Assembly: GCA_041481485.1 (NCBI GenBank)
Contig: JBGPBY010000036.1
Span: forward strand, 1-23,692
Direction of reading: 5' to 3'
DNA: 23,692 bases
Source: JBGPBY01 sp041481485
GTDB lineage: Bacteria > Acidobacteriota > Terriglobia > 20CM-2-55-15
The position numbers were made by a program, and so were the translations under genes. Under the pieces are notes generated by a model. That model saw only the letters and a list, made by a program, of their open reading frames with translations, ran no database searches and was not told the DNA's origin. Shown in pieces: positions 15,408-23,624 of this stretch (position 1 is its first letter; every line of letters begins with the position of its first letter).

Positions 15408-17189
15408 TCATGGCGCGATGCTGAATCGCAAGCTGCGAAAATCGATGGTGTAGCTGGAAAAAAGCTGGAGCAAATTCTGCCCGATCACTCCGAAGTAGTC
15501 TTCGGCCTCGCCGCCCTGGGATTCGGTGAGCACGTGATCGCCATTCAACGTGACCCACGTCGATCCAAACGCCAAAGGCAGATTCCTGGCGGAATAGGCA
15601 GGAATAGCACGGATGCCGCCGGACCCGGCTAAGCGCGCGGTATCGGTGGGTGGCCCAGTAAACGCGTCCCGGTGTTCAGCAAGATAACGGTCGGTGATTA
15701 TCGTGTCGCGGGATCCGGTATCCAACTGGAATAACCGCGGTTCGGCGCCACCGGCCACCTTGCCCTTGTCCACAATCGGAACAGTATTCAAGCTGATCAG
15801 CAATGTCGAATCCCCGACCCATAGCGCGGCTCCATCGTCGCGTGTTGTATTGGGCGATTGCACACTCACCGTCAACGTCCCATTTCTTGTAAAGGTCAGA
15901 CGGCCCAGCGCGGAGATCACCGGGTAACCCAGCAGAGCATGGATCTGTTTTTTGATTTCGGCAAAATACAAGTTCTGATCCGCCGTGACAAACACCACCA
16001 CGTTGTGTAGTTCGGCTTTGCCAATTTGGAGCACCGGGAGCAATGCCGGATGCGCTATAAATGTATCCGAGCTATAGCCGTGAAAGGTCACCGTTCCAGT
16101 CAGTGGCGTGACGCCCCAGCTCTTCGCGGTACTCTCGGAGAGTAACGAAAATATGGCGCCAGTATCGAGTCCGGCCGAAACGTTATTTCCACCAATACCG
16201 ATGGGATATTCTCCCATTCCGTCACCCGTTTTCTTCAATGTGAAGTCGCCGGAGATCCGGACGGTTTGTGCAGGCACATTGCGCAGGACATCGGCAATGG
16301 CATGTTTTTCTCCGAAGGCGCTGCCCATGAGATTCCCTAACCGCGCCGAAAAGATTTTGTCGACGTCGTCATACATCTGGGCATATCGCCCATACTGATA
16401 AGACCTGGCGGCAATATCTCCCAACGTTTCGAGAGACGTTTTAATAAAGAAGGCCGTAAGCGACGCATCTGGCGTGCGGATCGCCGCAGCAGCAAGCGAC
16501 TTAACGGCGTCGTCAAAGCGGCCTTGCCGGTATGCGAGCATGCCGGTAAAGTACAGCCGCTCTTCCGGTGTCAGTCCCTTTGCCCTGGGCAGAGTTCGTG
16601 CGATCTCCATGTAATCGTGGCTATCCAGAAGTTTCTCCAAAGCCTCTGCCGCCGATGAAGGATAGGCATACGATAGTTCTGCATTCCGAACACGCCTGGC
16701 AGTGAACCGGGGTTGGGCCGCGTCTCCAAACATTCCATCTCTTGGGAAAGCATTGTTGCCCTGAACCTGCTTCACCCACGTGAATATAATTTCATCACCG
16801 CTTAGCTGGCCTGTAAGGCTGATGGTGCGGTTGCCGTCTGCGCTCTTGCATTTGAACGCAATGGTGTTGCCATCCACTCTTCCCTCGTAAATATCCAAAG
16901 ACATCTGCGATGAAGCGCATGTTTTGACAGTTCCGGTCAGTACCGGACCGTCTGCCCGGAGCGCAACAGTCCACGGAAACGACGTTCCAACGCCCTCCAC
17001 AAGCCATGTGCCGGTGGGGCCCGGTTTGAAGTAATCGTGTCGGTCGATCAAAGTCTGCAGCGCGACGGCCCCAGGTGAAGGTTGTCCCGATTGCGTGTTG
17101 ACACCTGCCTGCGCGAAGAGCGGTGACGCCGGAGTCCGCAATCCCACAAACAAAAGAAGAATCATCCAAACCGCGATACGTTTCGTCAA
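15408..17189 (-). CDS. Exported protein with two retropepsin-like aspartic protease lobes
   Basis: About 593 residues from a TTG at 17189, chosen because AGGAG lies 8 nt upstream and a signal peptide follows at once (KRIAVWMILLLFVG, cleavage near LFAQA). A TTG 60 nt earlier is also in frame but lies within the candidate promoter. The N-terminal part (about 70-140) is a beta-rich domain (VLTGTVKTCASSQMSLDIYE). Residues about 180-290 are helical and TPR-like (LYFTGMLAYRQGRFDDAVKS). Two protease lobes follow: D342-T-G in SAGLDTGAIFSLL with LLGYPVI as the flap-end motif, and D490-T-G-S in FQLDTGSRDTIIT with FGVIGQNLL. Retropepsins need two such lobes, usually by dimerisation; here both are in one chain, so it may be an active periplasmic protease. 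Substrate unknown. Confidence 0.77.
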   Translation of the reverse strand: MTKRIAVWMILLLFVGLRTPASPLFAQAGVNTQSGQPSPGAVALQTLIDRHDYFKPGPTGTWLVEGVGTSFPWTVALRADGPVLTGTVKTCASSQMSLDIYEGRVDGNTIAFKCKSADGNRTISLTGQLSGDEIIFTWVKQVQGNNAFPRDGMFGDAAQPRFTARRVRNAELSYAYPSSAAEALEKLLDSHDYMEIARTLPRAKGLTPEERLYFTGMLAYRQGRFDDAVKSLAAAAIRTPDASLTAFFIKTSLETLGDIAARSYQYGRYAQMYDDVDKIFSARLGNLMGSAFGEKHAIADVLRNVPAQTVRISGDFTLKKTGDGMGEYPIGIGGNNVSAGLDTGAIFSLLSESTAKSWGVTPLTGTVTFHGYSSDTFIAHPALLPVLQIGKAELHNVVVFVTADQNLYFAEIKKQIHALLGYPVISALGRLTFTRNGTLTVSVQSPNTTRDDGAALWVGDSTLLISLNTVPIVDKGKVAGGAEPRLFQLDTGSRDTIITDRYLAEHRDAFTGPPTDTARLAGSGGIRAIPAYSARNLPLAFGSTWVTLNGDHVLTESQGGEAEDYFGVIGQNLLQLFSSYTIDFRSLRFSIAP

Positions 17190-17509
17190 TACATACACTC
17201 CTGCCACCCGCACACATATATAACGTCCAGCGTTGATATGCAGCAACAAAGCCCGTTCCGTGCCGACGGCTCAGCGGTTGCCAACTACCGCATGTCGACA
17301 TCGTGGAGCAGATCTTCTTTTGGAGCGCCGACCTTTGCCTCAATTGCGGCGGAGGCGGCCTGTTTCCCCTCAAATCCGATGTTGCGAAGTGTTTAGAAAC
17401 CCTGCGGCGTCCGGCTGGGTAAACAGATGCGCGACTTCAGTAGATCCATTGGAAATTACCGATCGCGCCCGTCTTCGGGGACTTGACCAACGGGTGATAT
17501 TCTTCTGCC
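17190..17509. other. Divergent intergenic region
   Basis: This 320-nt gap separates the minus-strand protease operon from the plus-strand HEAT gene and should carry promoters for both. Only the minus-strand candidate at 17217-17246 is convincing. Open frames here look random and show no conserved motif. I see no repeat or RNA gene. Confidence 0.5.
17217..17246 (-). promoter_or_regulatory. Candidate promoter for the protease/hydrolase operon
   Basis: On the minus strand, TTGCTG (17241-17246) and TATATA (17217-17222) are 18 bp apart, fitting a housekeeping -35/-10 pair. A transcript starting near 17209 would have a short leader with AGGAG before the TTG at 17189, supporting that start. Motif match only. 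Confidence 0.38.
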
Positions 17510-18283
17510 ATGGGCCGGGAACAAATCGACGAACTTTTCGCCCAGACACTCACAGGCGATTTCGATGATCAGGCCCCGTGGGACGCCGTGCAATCATTGC
17601 ACAATATCGGTGGCCGTGAGGTTTTCGATCGTGCCGCAGCGTGGTGCAGTTCCGATGACCCACTGAAGCGAGCTCGTGGTGCAGCTGTCCTGGGGCAACT
17701 CGGCAAGTCCGCTGACCACCCAGAGAACCAATTCCCGGAAGAGTGTTTTTCTGCAATTGCACCTCTCGTGCAACAGGTGAAAGATTCCTTACCGCTTATG
17801 TCAGCCATCCACGCGTTAGGACACATCCGAAATCCACAAGCGATCCCGCTAGTCATAGAACATCGCCTCCACACAAATGCCGATGTGAGATTTGCGGTTG
17901 CTTGCACGTTGGGGAGCTTTGCAGACGACCCCTCAGTCGTGGACACATTGCTGGAATTGATGCAAGACTCCGATGACGATGTTCGAGATTGGGCGACGTT
18001 CGGTTTGGGTGTGCAAGGTGAATTGAATACGCAGGAGATTCGCGATGCGCTCTGGCAGCGGGTAAGCGATTCCGATCTGGATGTCCGCGAAGAAGCTCTA
18101 GTGGGTTTAGGCAAGCGGAAGGATCAGCGAGCACTCATCCCACTCATTGCCGCGCTGAATCAGCCGGAAGTCTCCTACAGGGTGATTGAGGCAGCGGAGG
18201 CCTTTCTCAGGGAATTAGAACAAACGCCCAACCGAAGTCCGGACGACTATATTGCTGCTCTAATAAAACGTTTGTCCCTCTGA
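17510..18283 (+). CDS. HEAT-repeat protein (PBS-lyase type repeats)
   Basis: A 257-residue soluble protein without signal peptide. From about residue 45 it consists of helical pairs of the HEAT/PBS-lyase repeat type, recognisable by recurring D-x-x-V/L-R and A-x-x-A-L-G patterns: DDPLKRARGAAVLGQLGK, SAIHALGHIRNPQAIPLV, NADVRFAVACTLGSFADD, DSDDDVRDWATFGLGVQG, DSDLDVREEALVGLGKRK and VSYRVIEAAEAFLREL. Such repeats form a curved scaffold that binds proteins or ligands; no catalytic residues are visible. The ATG at 17510 has only a weak ribosome-binding site. The neighbours give no functional hint. It might be a scaffold or a lyase-like chaperone. Confidence 0.78.
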   Translation: MGREQIDELFAQTLTGDFDDQAPWDAVQSLHNIGGREVFDRAAAWCSSDDPLKRARGAAVLGQLGKSADHPENQFPEECFSAIAPLVQQVKDSLPLMSAIHALGHIRNPQAIPLVIEHRLHTNADVRFAVACTLGSFADDPSVVDTLLELMQDSDDDVRDWATFGLGVQGELNTQEIRDALWQRVSDSDLDVREEALVGLGKRKDQRALIPLIAALNQPEVSYRVIEAAEAFLRELEQTPNRSPDDYIAALIKRLSL

Positions 18284-18351
18284 GTTTGCTTGCGCAAATC
18301 CTGCGTTGTCGCACAGCGTTACCAATTGAGCGAAGCACTTGTCCGTTCAAA

Positions 18352-18414
18352 CCGGCAAACCGTCGATTGGCGTTGGCTCCGGAACTCGAATTCACTCCTA
18401 CCGTTACCGACTAC
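18352..18414. repeat. Degenerate intergenic repeat, copy 1
   Basis: This segment runs from CCGGCAAACCGTCGATTGGC to a terminal CCGACTAC. Its first 21 bases align without gaps to the start of copy 2 (20919) at 17 of 21 positions, and its start and end also match copy 3 (19020). It lies in the gap before the DUF6152 gene. Confidence 0.45.
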
Positions 18415-18535
18415 GTCCACTCGACTTCAAGATCGGTAAATACTTGCCAGTTTTGCGGGCGGATGTTCGTCAAGCTGGCCGTATCTTTCCCTCTCCAGCC
18501 CGGTAAGTACTAATGATATTCGCGTGGAGGTCTGA

Positions 18536-18967
18536 ATGAGAGTTCGATTGGTTGCAATCGTGGTTTGGCTGACAGTACTTGCTGGACCACTGCTGGCGCA
18601 TCACTCACCCTCCAGCGAGTTCGATGCCAAAGCGACGATCACCCTCAGGGGTGCAATCACGAAGCTGGAATGGGCAAACCCGCACGTGTGGATTTACATG
18701 GACGCTAAAGGTCCGGACGGCAAGCTTGCCCACTGGGCTGTTGAATCGTCTTCCCCGAACTCTCTGGAGAAATCCAATGTCGACAAGCATCTCTTCGTAA
18801 TCGGTGCTCAAGTCACCGTAGAGGGTTGGGCCGCAAAGAAGGGAGGCCATCAGGTCGGCGGTCAGACTATGACATTGCCCGGTGGCCGCAAGCTCGATAT
18901 CCACGACAGATGGCTGGAGAGCGGCAATATTCTCCGCCCCTCGGTTCCGTTGATACCAACACGATGA
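18536..18967 (+). CDS. DUF6152 family exported protein
   Basis: A 143-residue protein with a signal peptide (VRLVAIVVWLTVLAGPLLA, cleavage just before HHSPS). The mature part begins HHSPSSEFD and continues with ITLRGAITKLEWANPHVWIY, KLAHWAVESSSPNSL, GAQVTVEGWAAKKGGHQ and a final block containing PGGRKLDIHDRW. I recognise this as the DUF6152 family of small periplasmic OB-like beta proteins common in acidobacteria and proteobacteria. The paired His after the cleavage site and the NPH motif could bind a metal; this is speculation. A GGAGGT site sits 4 nt before the ATG. It stands alone between intergenic gaps carrying the degenerate repeat. Function unknown. Confidence 0.82.
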   Translation: MRVRLVAIVVWLTVLAGPLLAHHSPSSEFDAKATITLRGAITKLEWANPHVWIYMDAKGPDGKLAHWAVESSSPNSLEKSNVDKHLFVIGAQVTVEGWAAKKGGHQVGGQTMTLPGGRKLDIHDRWLESGNILRPSVPLIPTR

Positions 18968-19019
18968 GGAATTGCAAATTCTACTTCGCCATACATTGTC
19001 TTTCCATGATCTAGTGCAA

Positions 19020-19074
19020 CCGGCAAACCGCCGAGTCGACGAACCGAAATGCATAAGTCCGGTTTGCCGACTAC
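19020..19074. repeat. Degenerate intergenic repeat, copy 3, with terminal inverted arms
   Basis: The segment starts CCGGCAAACCG, as in copy 1, and ends CCGACTAC. CGGCAAACCG at 19021-19030 is a perfect inverted repeat of CGGTTTGCCG at 19060-19069, spaced by 29 bp, so it can form a hairpin. It lies between the ends of two converging genes and could also help terminate transcription. Confidence 0.5.
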
Positions 19075-19148
19075 CCAATAACTGACAGGCATTGATGTCC
19101 GATGGCCCAAGTTTCCTCGTGTTGATTCCCAAAGACTGATTTTTTAGG

Positions 19149-20738
19149 CTAGTTCTGGGAAGGGTTTTCCAGCCCATCCACCACCAGACTCTCTACTTGG
19201 AGAGGTGCTGTCTTGATTTTTAGACCGAGCTGCTTCTGCAGCGTGGTCGCGAGCGGGGGATCGTACTCGTACACTCCGTTTCTCCCCGTTCCAGGCGCTG
19301 AATCCGCGAATCCGTCCTCGCAGGAAACTTCTCTGGGGTTCCGAACGATCAGGGAATTCCCGGACTCTATACCCCCCGCACCGGGCAACGCACGGTTCGG
19401 CGACAAAACTCGATTCAAAGAAATGGTGTACTCGTATGTTCCGGAGAGTCCGGTTCTGTCTAGCGCGGGGCGGAGCAGAGGCCGAGAGAGAGTTTCGACC
19501 AACTCTGTAAGGTTCGACTTGCCGCGAATGACGTCGCTGTTCCCCTCGCGGACGACAGTTGGAGGTTCCATATCTCCGGTCACAGACTTTAGTTTTGGCC
19601 CACCCTCAGCAATTCCGAGAACGCAGCCTGGGACGTTCCAGGCGTCACGATGAAACTTCAGCTTGAAACGGTCCGTCAACAGGTTCTGAAGCATGACTCG
19701 GAGTTGTTCCAGCGTCACAGTGGAAGCATTTTCGGCGGTCGCGTCGATATCGACCCCGTACTTGCTGAGATTGTTAGAGAGTGCTGGCAAGACCGACACG
19801 TCAATGCGGTTCTTGGGTGTGTTATAGGCAGCGGCGATGAGATCCTCGCCGTGGACATTTTTGCCAACGCATCCGCCGGGCGGCGCATTGATCACATTCG
19901 CACTAACGTCAAGAGAAGCGCGCCATAGACCATCCTGCCCGCGGCAGGCGAACCCTGTTTCGCCGTCAACCTGTTCGACCTTCATCAATGCGACGCTGAA
20001 CTGAAGACGAGGTGCCGCCACAGGTCCGGGCGTTGCACTTACCTGTTTAGCTTTGCGGTATTCGGTCAGGCAAGCATTCAGCGGATTACCTCGCTTGTAG
20101 ATACAATCGCAGAAATGCAGGCAGACGCTCGGGTTGTCACCGGACGTGCACGCATTCGTGCATTCCGGTTCTTCATTACCGGGCCGAATGTCGAACAGGA
20201 AATCATTGAAGACGATGATGGAGAAGGTCGCGGCGAATACAAAGCCAAAAAATAGGAAAGGGAACTTACTAGTCTCGGCGCTGTCGCGATACTTGGCTCG
20301 ACCGTAAGACGGCAAAACGTACTTCAGCCGGTCGTAATCCCAAACTAGTAAGAAAATGTTCGCGAACAGCATGAGCGTGACGATGCGCGTTCCGTCAAAC
20401 CGCGTCGCATGGGTCAACACAAAGATGTTGAGGATGATGGGGAAGTAAAGGATCGCTCCCACAAGCGATGTTCTTGGAATCAGCAACAGCAACGCCGCAA
20501 TCAACTGGGTGACGCCTATGAACGTATAGTAGAAGCCAGTCAGGACTAGCGCGTCGAAGTAGTGGCCCAGGGGATTATTGGAGGGTAAGCCGGTGAATCG
20601 CTCTCCACCCAGTTTTGCGAGTGCTGCCGGAATGAATCCGAGAGCCAGGGTTACGCGGGAAAAAACGGCAAACCAGCGAAACCATTTGTTCCGTCTGAAT
20701 TCAGCGTACGTCTGTTCAAAGTTCGCAAGTAAACTCAT
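19149..20738 (-). CDS. DoxX-like membrane domain fused to a TIGR03435 domain
   Basis: About 529 residues. Residues about 20-200 contain a DoxX/MauE-like four- or five-helix membrane unit (RVTLALGFIPAALAKLGGERF, FYYTFIGVTQLIAALLLLIP, LYFPIILNIFVLTHA, MLFANIFLLVWDYDRL) plus a further helix (FPFLFFGFVFAATFSIIVF). A Cys-rich stretch follows (about 195-227) with six Cys: CTNACTSG, CLHFCDC and NAC. The C-terminal half (about 245-529) matches the TIGR03435 acidobacterial family, with GEDLIAAAYN, LLTDRFKLKFHRD, ALDRTGLSGTYEYTISL, LATTLQKQLGLKI and a terminal VESLVVDGLENPSQN. The ATG at 20738 is preferred to a TTG three codons upstream. DoxX-like proteins often take part in quinone or thiol redox systems; the role here is not established. 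The gap before it holds repeat copy 2. Confidence 0.82.
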   Translation of the reverse strand: MSLLANFEQTYAEFRRNKWFRWFAVFSRVTLALGFIPAALAKLGGERFTGLPSNNPLGHYFDALVLTGFYYTFIGVTQLIAALLLLIPRTSLVGAILYFPIILNIFVLTHATRFDGTRIVTLMLFANIFLLVWDYDRLKYVLPSYGRAKYRDSAETSKFPFLFFGFVFAATFSIIVFNDFLFDIRPGNEEPECTNACTSGDNPSVCLHFCDCIYKRGNPLNACLTEYRKAKQVSATPGPVAAPRLQFSVALMKVEQVDGETGFACRGQDGLWRASLDVSANVINAPPGGCVGKNVHGEDLIAAAYNTPKNRIDVSVLPALSNNLSKYGVDIDATAENASTVTLEQLRVMLQNLLTDRFKLKFHRDAWNVPGCVLGIAEGGPKLKSVTGDMEPPTVVREGNSDVIRGKSNLTELVETLSRPLLRPALDRTGLSGTYEYTISLNRVLSPNRALPGAGGIESGNSLIVRNPREVSCEDGFADSAPGTGRNGVYEYDPPLATTLQKQLGLKIKTAPLQVESLVVDGLENPSQN

Positions 20739-21145
20739 CGGCAGCAACCGAGGAATTGTCAGCGGAGGCTCACCGCCATGTCAAGGACTTTTCAATACAG
20801 AGTGAATCCAGCCGCAGATTCCCAATGGCATTGGGGCCAAGTGGGCGGGAATTGCCAGGGATAGGCACGCGCGCATGAAGATTTGGAAGTTGAGATATTT
20901 GGTCATGTGGACGTAAGACCGCTAAATCGTAGATTGGCGGGTGCCATTTCGAACCCGAGGTTTCACTTCTACGAGATACCGACTACACGACTAAGACGAT
21001 GAGAATCGTTAATAGGCGATACGATTCGAGCTTCTTAAGTTGTGCACCGTTCATCGGATCCTATTTCGTAACGCTTCCCGCAGCCTCGACTTGACGGCAG
21101 CGCGATAGAACAACCACCGTCTCAACGGCAAGTTTGCCTTATTCG
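20739..21145. other. Intergenic gap with repeat copy 2
   Basis: This 407-nt stretch lies between two minus-strand genes: the start of the DoxX/TIGR03435 gene and the end of the HEAT lipoprotein gene. It has no supported gene and should contain a promoter for the former and a terminator for the latter, but neither is clear. The only structure seen is the degenerate repeat at 20919-20986. Confidence 0.5.
20919..20986. repeat. Degenerate intergenic repeat, copy 2
   Basis: It starts CCGCTAAATCGTAGATTGGC and ends ATACCGACTAC. Besides the 5' match to copy 1, the 3' half shares TTCACT, CTAC and TACCGACTAC in the same order. The ends are imperfect inverted repeats: TCGTAG (20927-20932) pairs with CTACGA (20969-20974), with further pairing outward. 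Confidence 0.45.
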
Positions 21146-22159
21146 CTACTGCGCAGGCTTGAGCGCGGCTAGAATCGCGTCGATGTTGCCGGCTTCAACC
21201 AACTCATTCAACCGCTTCTCTTCAATTCCGGCGATTCGGCCCAGCAGCACTCGGGCCTCATATGCGTGTCCACTGCTGCGCCAAGTAGCCATCTCGACCA
21301 GCGTATCAAGTGCCTCCGCTCGAAGTTCCTGCAACACTCCCGGATCTCGCGGTCTGGTGAGGGATCCCAGCAGGAGCACCGCTTTGTTGTGATCCGACCA
21401 CGCACCCGATCTCAACAGCTGTATGAATGGCTTCACCGGAATCCGTTGAGCAAGATCCGGCTTCGCCCCAGCGAGAACCTCCAAGGCTCGAATGGCATCG
21501 TTGCGCACTTCTTTATCAATATCGAAGCTCGCCTTGACAAGAGCGTCGATCTGCTCATTGGACTGTCGGCCGTAGCCGAGCGCATGGGCGGCAATCTGTC
21601 GATGCCGAGCATCAGAGGATGACGTGAGCACTTGCAGAATCAACTCTTCATTGCTCATCGCGTATTCGCGGATCGCCAGTTCTTTATTGCGAGCGGCAGG
21701 ATAATCCGTCAAGGTATAGCCCTGCGAGTCATCTTCCGTGGATTTCCCTTTCAAGACCGCTTCGGTCCAGGCGTTATCGAATTCCTCACGCAGCTTCACG
21801 ATTGTTGCCGGGAAACGGATGTCTCCCGTTGGGACCGGATTGAACACGACAGGCCGATTGGATTCTCCCGGCAGTCCGATATAGACCATGAAGCGCTGCT
21901 GCGAGTCACAGCAAACGAACGACACGTCCGTGGGCTCCTGGCCAATGGTCTGCTTCACGCGATCGTTGATAATCTGCTTCAATTGATCCGAGGACTTCAT
22001 CCCTGGAGGCGGAAACTTGTCGCCTTCGCGAAAAGGAAAAGCAGCACGGATCGCGTCCTGGTTGAATCCCTTATAACCGAAGAATTCAATTTCGCCTAGA
22101 ACGCTACTCCCGCACCCCGTCAACAACAGTACGATCAGCAACTGAGCAAGAATTTTCAT
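21146..22159 (-). CDS. HEAT-repeat lipoprotein with POTRA-like N-terminus
   Basis: A 337-residue predicted lipoprotein: signal peptide KILAQLLIVLLLTGC with lipobox LLTGC, so acylation is expected at Cys16. Residues about 22-55 (GEIEFFGYKGFNQDAIRAAF, then PFREGDKF) resemble the start of a POTRA domain, as in BamA- or FtsQ-like proteins, although only part of the fold is recognisable. Residues about 165-330 form HEAT-type helical repeats: RHRQIAAHALGYGRQ, EVRNDAIRALEVLAG, HNKAVLLLGSLTRP and ALDTLVEMATWR. It probably sits at the periplasmic face of a membrane as a scaffold. A GAGG element lies about 10 nt before the ATG. The stop of a short in-frame-unrelated ORF abuts the start. Exact function unknown. 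Confidence 0.78.
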   Translation of the reverse strand: MKILAQLLIVLLLTGCGSSVLGEIEFFGYKGFNQDAIRAAFPFREGDKFPPPGMKSSDQLKQIINDRVKQTIGQEPTDVSFVCCDSQQRFMVYIGLPGESNRPVVFNPVPTGDIRFPATIVKLREEFDNAWTEAVLKGKSTEDDSQGYTLTDYPAARNKELAIREYAMSNEELILQVLTSSSDARHRQIAAHALGYGRQSNEQIDALVKASFDIDKEVRNDAIRALEVLAGAKPDLAQRIPVKPFIQLLRSGAWSDHNKAVLLLGSLTRPRDPGVLQELRAEALDTLVEMATWRSSGHAYEARVLLGRIAGIEEKRLNELVEAGNIDAILAALKPAQ

Positions 22160-22673
22160 TTAAACATTGCCTCGAAGAGCATCAGTTTCAGCTGACGCCC
22201 GCGAATATTCCGCACTCAATATGCAGAACCTAATCATCTTGGCACTAAGATTGGCACGTCGTGAACCTTTCTGTAGTTGGTTGATCCTGCGAAGCGAGGC
22301 CAGGTGAAGCCTGTGACTCCCGCTCACAGGTGTGCGCTTCAGATTGTTCAACTCCAATCGGTTATCAGCAGTCTCCATGATCCCTTGGTAGATGATTGCA
22401 ACCTCATCCAACCTGTTAGGGAATGCGACGCGCTTCCGGTCAGTGTCCGGAGTATCTAAAGACTGGTCCCAGCATATCCACACATGATGGCGGACTTGAT
22501 CTTGGATCGATCCACTTGGCGTAGAACCGGCATCCCGTCACTGTGCTCGGACTTCCCTGGATCGAAATTCTCAGTTTCCGCGATACCGACTTTACGCCAA
22601 CTGATCGAACTATTCCGAAGGGTGCCGTAATAAGAAACGGGATTACGGGAGGCGTGTAATATGATCATCCATT
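22160..22673. other. Divergent intergenic region with doubtful small ORFs
   Basis: This 514-nt region lies between the divergent lipoprotein and CnaB-like genes. A GTG-started frame on the minus strand (22160-22483, 107 residues, containing RLDEVAIIYQGIMETADNRL) ends exactly where the lipoprotein ATG begins, which could mean coupling, but it shows no recognisable domain and no clear ribosome-binding site. A second minus-strand frame (22456-22668) overlaps its start and looks random. A weak copy of the degenerate repeat lies at 22563-22594. TAATAT at 22658-22663 might be a -10 element for the plus-strand gene, though it is only 10 nt before its ATG. Confidence 0.4.
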
Positions 22674-23588
22674 ATGAAACTGCCGCTCTTTGCAATGCTG
22701 TTTGCAGGAAGCATTTTCTCTTTTCAGTCCGGAAGCGGAGTTCTGAGCGGACAAATACTCACCAGTAACGGGGATCCAGTCGTTGGCGTTCGTGTTATGG
22801 CTTTGGATGCGAACAGCTTAACTGCAAGTCCGGTGTTCAGCGGTATTACCGAAACCGACTCTTCTGGGCACTATCGACTCAACAATGTCCTTCCCGGCCG
22901 ATACTATATCCAAGCAGGTTTGATAAACAGCCCAATATATTATCCGGGAGTCGGAGACGTTGTGAACGCCAAAGCAATCGCGGTAACGAATGCAAGCGTG
23001 AACGAACGACTGGATTTTGTTCTCGAAAAAAACTCACTCGGGTTCAAGGTACTCGGTCATGTCGCTCGTAGAGACAGCGGCAATGCTAAAGTTGTAGATG
23101 TGATTCTCGTCACTGGAGAGTTAGACAGCAATCCGCAGATGGCTGAGGTCAATTCAGATGGATCTTTTGAATTTTCAAGAGTCGCTCCCGGAAAGTACCT
23201 TGCAGAACTTCGGATATTAGACGGAACAACATTGTCTGAAGAAGTTGTGGTTGTCGACAAAGATGTTTCGGGTGTCGAACTGTCCGTTCCGAAAATACTG
23301 GAAATCGCAGGGAAAGTTATTCTTGAAGGAGGCGGCGATGTGCCGGCGTTTTTTTTCAGGATGGAACGGCCAGCCTTCGGCCGAATGACTTACAGCGCGA
23401 GGCCGGACAGGGACGGATCATTCAAAGCGAATCTGCCAGAAGGGATGCACATCACAATTCAGGGATTTAATCCCAATAAATACACGCTAAAAAGCGTGAC
23501 TTACGGATCTGTGGACCTGCTCAAGGATCCACTCAAGGCTGGTGGCAGCGAAATGATCATTACATTCGCTCCAAATCAGGTCCGCTAA
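22674..23588 (+). CDS. Exported carboxypeptidase-regulatory (CnaB-like) repeat protein
   Basis: A 304-residue protein with an N-terminal signal (KLPLFAMLFAGSIFSFQSG). It carries at least two beta-sandwich repeats of the carboxypeptidase-regulatory/CnaB type. The first (about 22-118) runs GVLSGQILTSNGDPVVGVRV, TDSSGHYRLNNVLPGRYYI. The second (about 125-205) has VLGHVARRDSGNAKVVDVIL, NSDGSFEFSRVAPGKYLAEL. The third stretch (about 208-300) has IAGKVILEGGGDVPAF, DRDGSFKANLPEGMHITI and looks like a further degenerate unit. The repeated D-x-x-G-x-F/Y and PG-x-Y signatures are diagnostic. No enzymatic domain is attached, so it may be a structural or binding surface protein. No strong ribosome-binding site is close to the ATG: GGGAGG lies about 20 nt upstream. 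No TonB-dependent barrel follows, unlike many CnaB-type acidobacterial proteins. Confidence 0.78.
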   Translation: MKLPLFAMLFAGSIFSFQSGSGVLSGQILTSNGDPVVGVRVMALDANSLTASPVFSGITETDSSGHYRLNNVLPGRYYIQAGLINSPIYYPGVGDVVNAKAIAVTNASVNERLDFVLEKNSLGFKVLGHVARRDSGNAKVVDVILVTGELDSNPQMAEVNSDGSFEFSRVAPGKYLAELRILDGTTLSEEVVVVDKDVSGVELSVPKILEIAGKVILEGGGDVPAFFFRMERPAFGRMTYSARPDRDGSFKANLPEGMHITIQGFNPNKYTLKSVTYGSVDLLKDPLKAGGSEMIITFAPNQVR

Positions 23589-23624
23589 ACCGTTCATGTC
23601 CGTATCGAGGGCGACTTTACTCTC

